From contig CM068317.1 in the NCBI GenBank assembly GCA_034766995.1, positions 7,997,001-8,061,000 on the forward strand: a stretch of 64,000 bases of DNA, read 5' to 3'. Of this stretch, positions 61,614 to 64,000 are shown in pieces. The notes under the pieces were generated by a model, which did no database searches, was not told the origin of the DNA, and was given only the letters and a program-made list of their open reading frames with translations. Within the stretch, counting starts at the first letter, position 1, and the number at the start of each line of letters is the position of its first letter. The position numbers and the translations under genes were made by a program. The stretch comes from Acanthacorydalis orientalis. Its lineage: Eukaryota; Arthropoda; Insecta; Megaloptera; Corydalidae.

Positions 61614-62539
61614 AAAAAACATTTTATGGCAGACAATAATGTGAATTATGTAAGAAAATGTTTTCTCGAAGAGAAATGTTTATAGATATTAAATCAACTT
61701 TATGAATACATATTTCAATATTTTGTTAAAATCTGGCATACATACATTTTTTATAAATCCTGAAATAAATTAACTACTCACAAAATCAGAAACTATGACT
61801 ATTTTTTGAAGATTTTTTCAGAAATAAATATTAGAAAAGTTATGTCACTTTGTAGTCCATAAAATTAGATAAAGATTTATAAGAAAAGTGCAATTTTACA
61901 TTAATTTAAGTTTGAAAAAATGAAATTTATTTATTAAAAAAGTTTTTTTTTTCTAAAAATATTTCTTTTGAAATAATCACTTAATTTTGTTAATAACATT
62001 TATCAATAAATGATCTTTTTACCTATATGAAAAATATCATAAAAAATCGATAGTAAAAAATAATTTTGTATATATTACTAAATTATTCTTGATTTTAATT
62101 ATTATCTCAATGATCTGCAATATTAATTTCACTGGATGAATTGACACATTGGCTATAAATCAGATATTACTGCCATAGATCAACATATCTATTTAAAAAA
62201 ATAGTCTAGACATTTTATCGTGATAAAGTATCTAAATAATCCCTTGTTAATATTTCAATACTATCAATATTAAAGTTTGCACTTAAAAACAAATAAATTT
62301 TCATTTCGTATTGTTTGGCGTTACATTCGAGATTATTTTAACAATCTCTTAGAATAATATGCTAAAATAACTTTTAAAATATTAATTTAACTAAAGCTCA
62401 AATAAAGTTAATAATTTATTATTATCGAAATCTTAAAATCATTTTACTATAAATGTAATTGTAAATATAAATATGTTTTGATTATTTTATTTTATATTTA
62501 CAACGGTTTTAGTATGCAAATAATTAAAAATAAATATTA
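61614..62539. other. AT-rich intronic DNA
   Basis: No gene or element is recognised. Confidence 0.6.
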
Positions 62540-63000
62540 AACTGTTGTTTGACAGACTGATATACAAAAAGGACGGTTTTCGCTTATGAAAAAAAAAATC
62601 AAAGTGATTGAGTGTTTATAAGTAGACACAGTAAAAACAAAGCTGTGTATCGTACCGGCCACTTTCAAAGATTGACAATCGTTGATGGTTCGACTATTTT
62701 CTTCACCGTTCACGATTTGGAGCAATGCCCGTATTTATTAGTCATAAAACGTTGATGTTGACTCAGAATTATCTCGTAAATTGATGACTACATTTTTTCG
62801 AACATTTCGCTCTCTATACATACATACATACATATTTTTTGTAAATGTATATACACATACATATTAATGAATCCAAACATTCGCTTGAAATGTGCACTAC
62901 ATTAAATACCATGAAATTATATTTAGTGTTTGGACATGACACGATGATTTTAACGCGAAACGTATAAATATTTTTGTTCTGTTCAAGAACAACACTGGTT
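62540..63000. promoter_or_regulatory. GC-richer island upstream of the exon
   Basis: This is complex sequence about 2.2-2.6 kb upstream of the exon in transcript orientation. It includes GTATCGTACCGGCCAC and a CATA run at 62815-62834. A 62-codon minus frame (62537-62725) does not resemble Cut and lacks defensible splice sites. The regulatory role is inferred. Confidence 0.27.
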
Positions 63001-63267
63001 AATCATTATACGAAATACACGATGACATAGAATAATGACATATTTGTAAAAATATGAAATTGTTGCAAAACTCTTTTTTATAGTACGATTTATGTACAAG
63101 AAAATATGTGCAGATGGTCTACATTGATAAAATAATTATGTTGTTGTTTGTCATGAATGTATAACCTTCAAGTGCTTACTCAATGCTAATTTTATTGATT
63201 TTATTAACCTGAATATTAGCATCAATGCTTCTTTTCGTTACGGTGTACACATATAGCCATATATCGA

Positions 63268-63269
<2 letters not shown>

Positions 63270-63338
<69 letters not shown>

Positions 63339-63340
63339 GT
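63270..63340. repeat. (TA)n microsatellite with TATG ends
   Basis: About 27 TA units bounded by ATATATG on both sides. Confidence 0.95.
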
Positions 63341-63399
63341 AGCTGTAATAAAAATTCCACGATTCTTTTTTTAGGTTACGAAACATAAAACTTATGCTA

Positions 63400-64000
63400 T
63401 CTAAATATTAAACGATAAATAACGATATACGTTAAACAAACCAATAATGAAGTATTTTCACAACGCATTGCACGTTGTACACGTAGTATATAATACTCGA
63501 TAATACTAATTTATTATCTTTAAAATGTACTCCCACACTAGGATAAAAAAGAAGTAGAAAAGAAATTTATATTTTCAAATCATCGGCGTTCGATAAAATG
63601 TAGACAAAAAAAGAAACAGTAATGTCTTAAATATATTTTATTACTTCATCTAATCTGGCGCAACACACATATCATATTTACATTCATATTTATCTTTTTT
63701 TATATCAACGAATGTGTCTATAAATTGTACCATCTGGTATTTGATATTTAAAGCACGGTTAACTGTTCTATCTATCATTACCCTTCGTTCCATGTATAAA
63801 AACATCGGCGAAACTTATGCGTGCTATTCAAAACGATGTTTTTGTCGTATAGTTTGTTCGTTACTTATTAGTTTTTGAATGTGAACATTGATTAGGTATC
63901 GCAGCTTGTGTGAGCTATGCATGTTTTTCTTTAACGACATTTGTGTTTCTCATTTAACGACTTTCTGATCTCATCAAGTATATTTGTATTCTTTAAATAT
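63400..64000. promoter_or_regulatory. Moderately GC-richer island at the window edge
   Basis: This is complex sequence running off the end of the window (GCATTGCACGTTGTACACG, GCAGCTTGTGTGAGC). No exon is recognised. Its true extent is unknown. Confidence 0.2.

Noticed and set aside
62537..62725. Minus-strand frame upstream as the preceding cut exon
   Set aside because: It lacks the conserved INDWFF/QFWQQ segment expected before RATLAEKE.

Overview
This is nuclear DNA from an animal, almost certainly an insect, with a very AT-rich genome. The sequence is mostly A/T, carries about 60 (TA)n microsatellites (roughly one per kb), and has no operons, ribosome binding sites or long open reading frames. 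Most apparent ORFs are read through TA/CA arrays (poly Ile-Tyr or Thr-His) or fall in non-coding AT-rich DNA.

Only one protein-coding segment can be defended. It is a 150-bp internal exon on the minus strand at 60230-60379, with consensus splice sites and phase 0 at both ends. Its 50 residues match the N-terminal coiled-coil region of the Cut/CUX homeodomain protein: RATLAEKE..LKEQ, as in Drosophila Cut, then LEVELAAKDKE, as in Cut and CUX1. The window is therefore best read as the inside of an insect cut (ct) locus transcribed right to left. The exon for the start of the protein should lie above 64000. The remaining coiled coil, the three Cut repeats and the homeodomain should lie below 1. 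I recognised no further exon in 1-60229, so the intron downstream of this exon appears to exceed 60 kb.

The rest has three layers. (1) A very AT-rich background with (TA)n arrays, often fused to CA, CT or GA tracts. (2) About two dozen islands of 150-900 bp with clearly higher GC and more complex sequence: 1-555, 2990-3500, 8870-9490, 11720-12200, 13280-13560, 14560-14810, 16840-17230, 18690-18860, 20700-21050, 22040-22860, 23200-23690, 26040-26420, 32450-33130, 34270-35110, 35990-36320, 38280-38720, 40140-40700, 42480-43110, 44810-45090, 46960-47330, 49180-50050, 51960-52440, 53600-53910, 55690-56450, 57930-58640, 62540-63000 and 63400-64000. In a developmental regulator with a giant intron, these are the best candidates for enhancers. 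(3) Small transposon remnants: an internally deleted mariner (3794-4339), an 88-bp piggyBac-like element between TTAA sites (15428-15515), two ~331-bp hAT-type MITEs in opposite orientation with 8-bp target duplications (45541-45871, 50182-50513), a pair of ~155-bp terminal-inverted-repeat elements (24005-24155, 27721-27880), and several snap-back palindromes of unknown origin.

No rRNA, tRNA, CRISPR array or complete gene was found. Regulatory calls rest on composition and motifs only. GC values were judged by eye, not computed.
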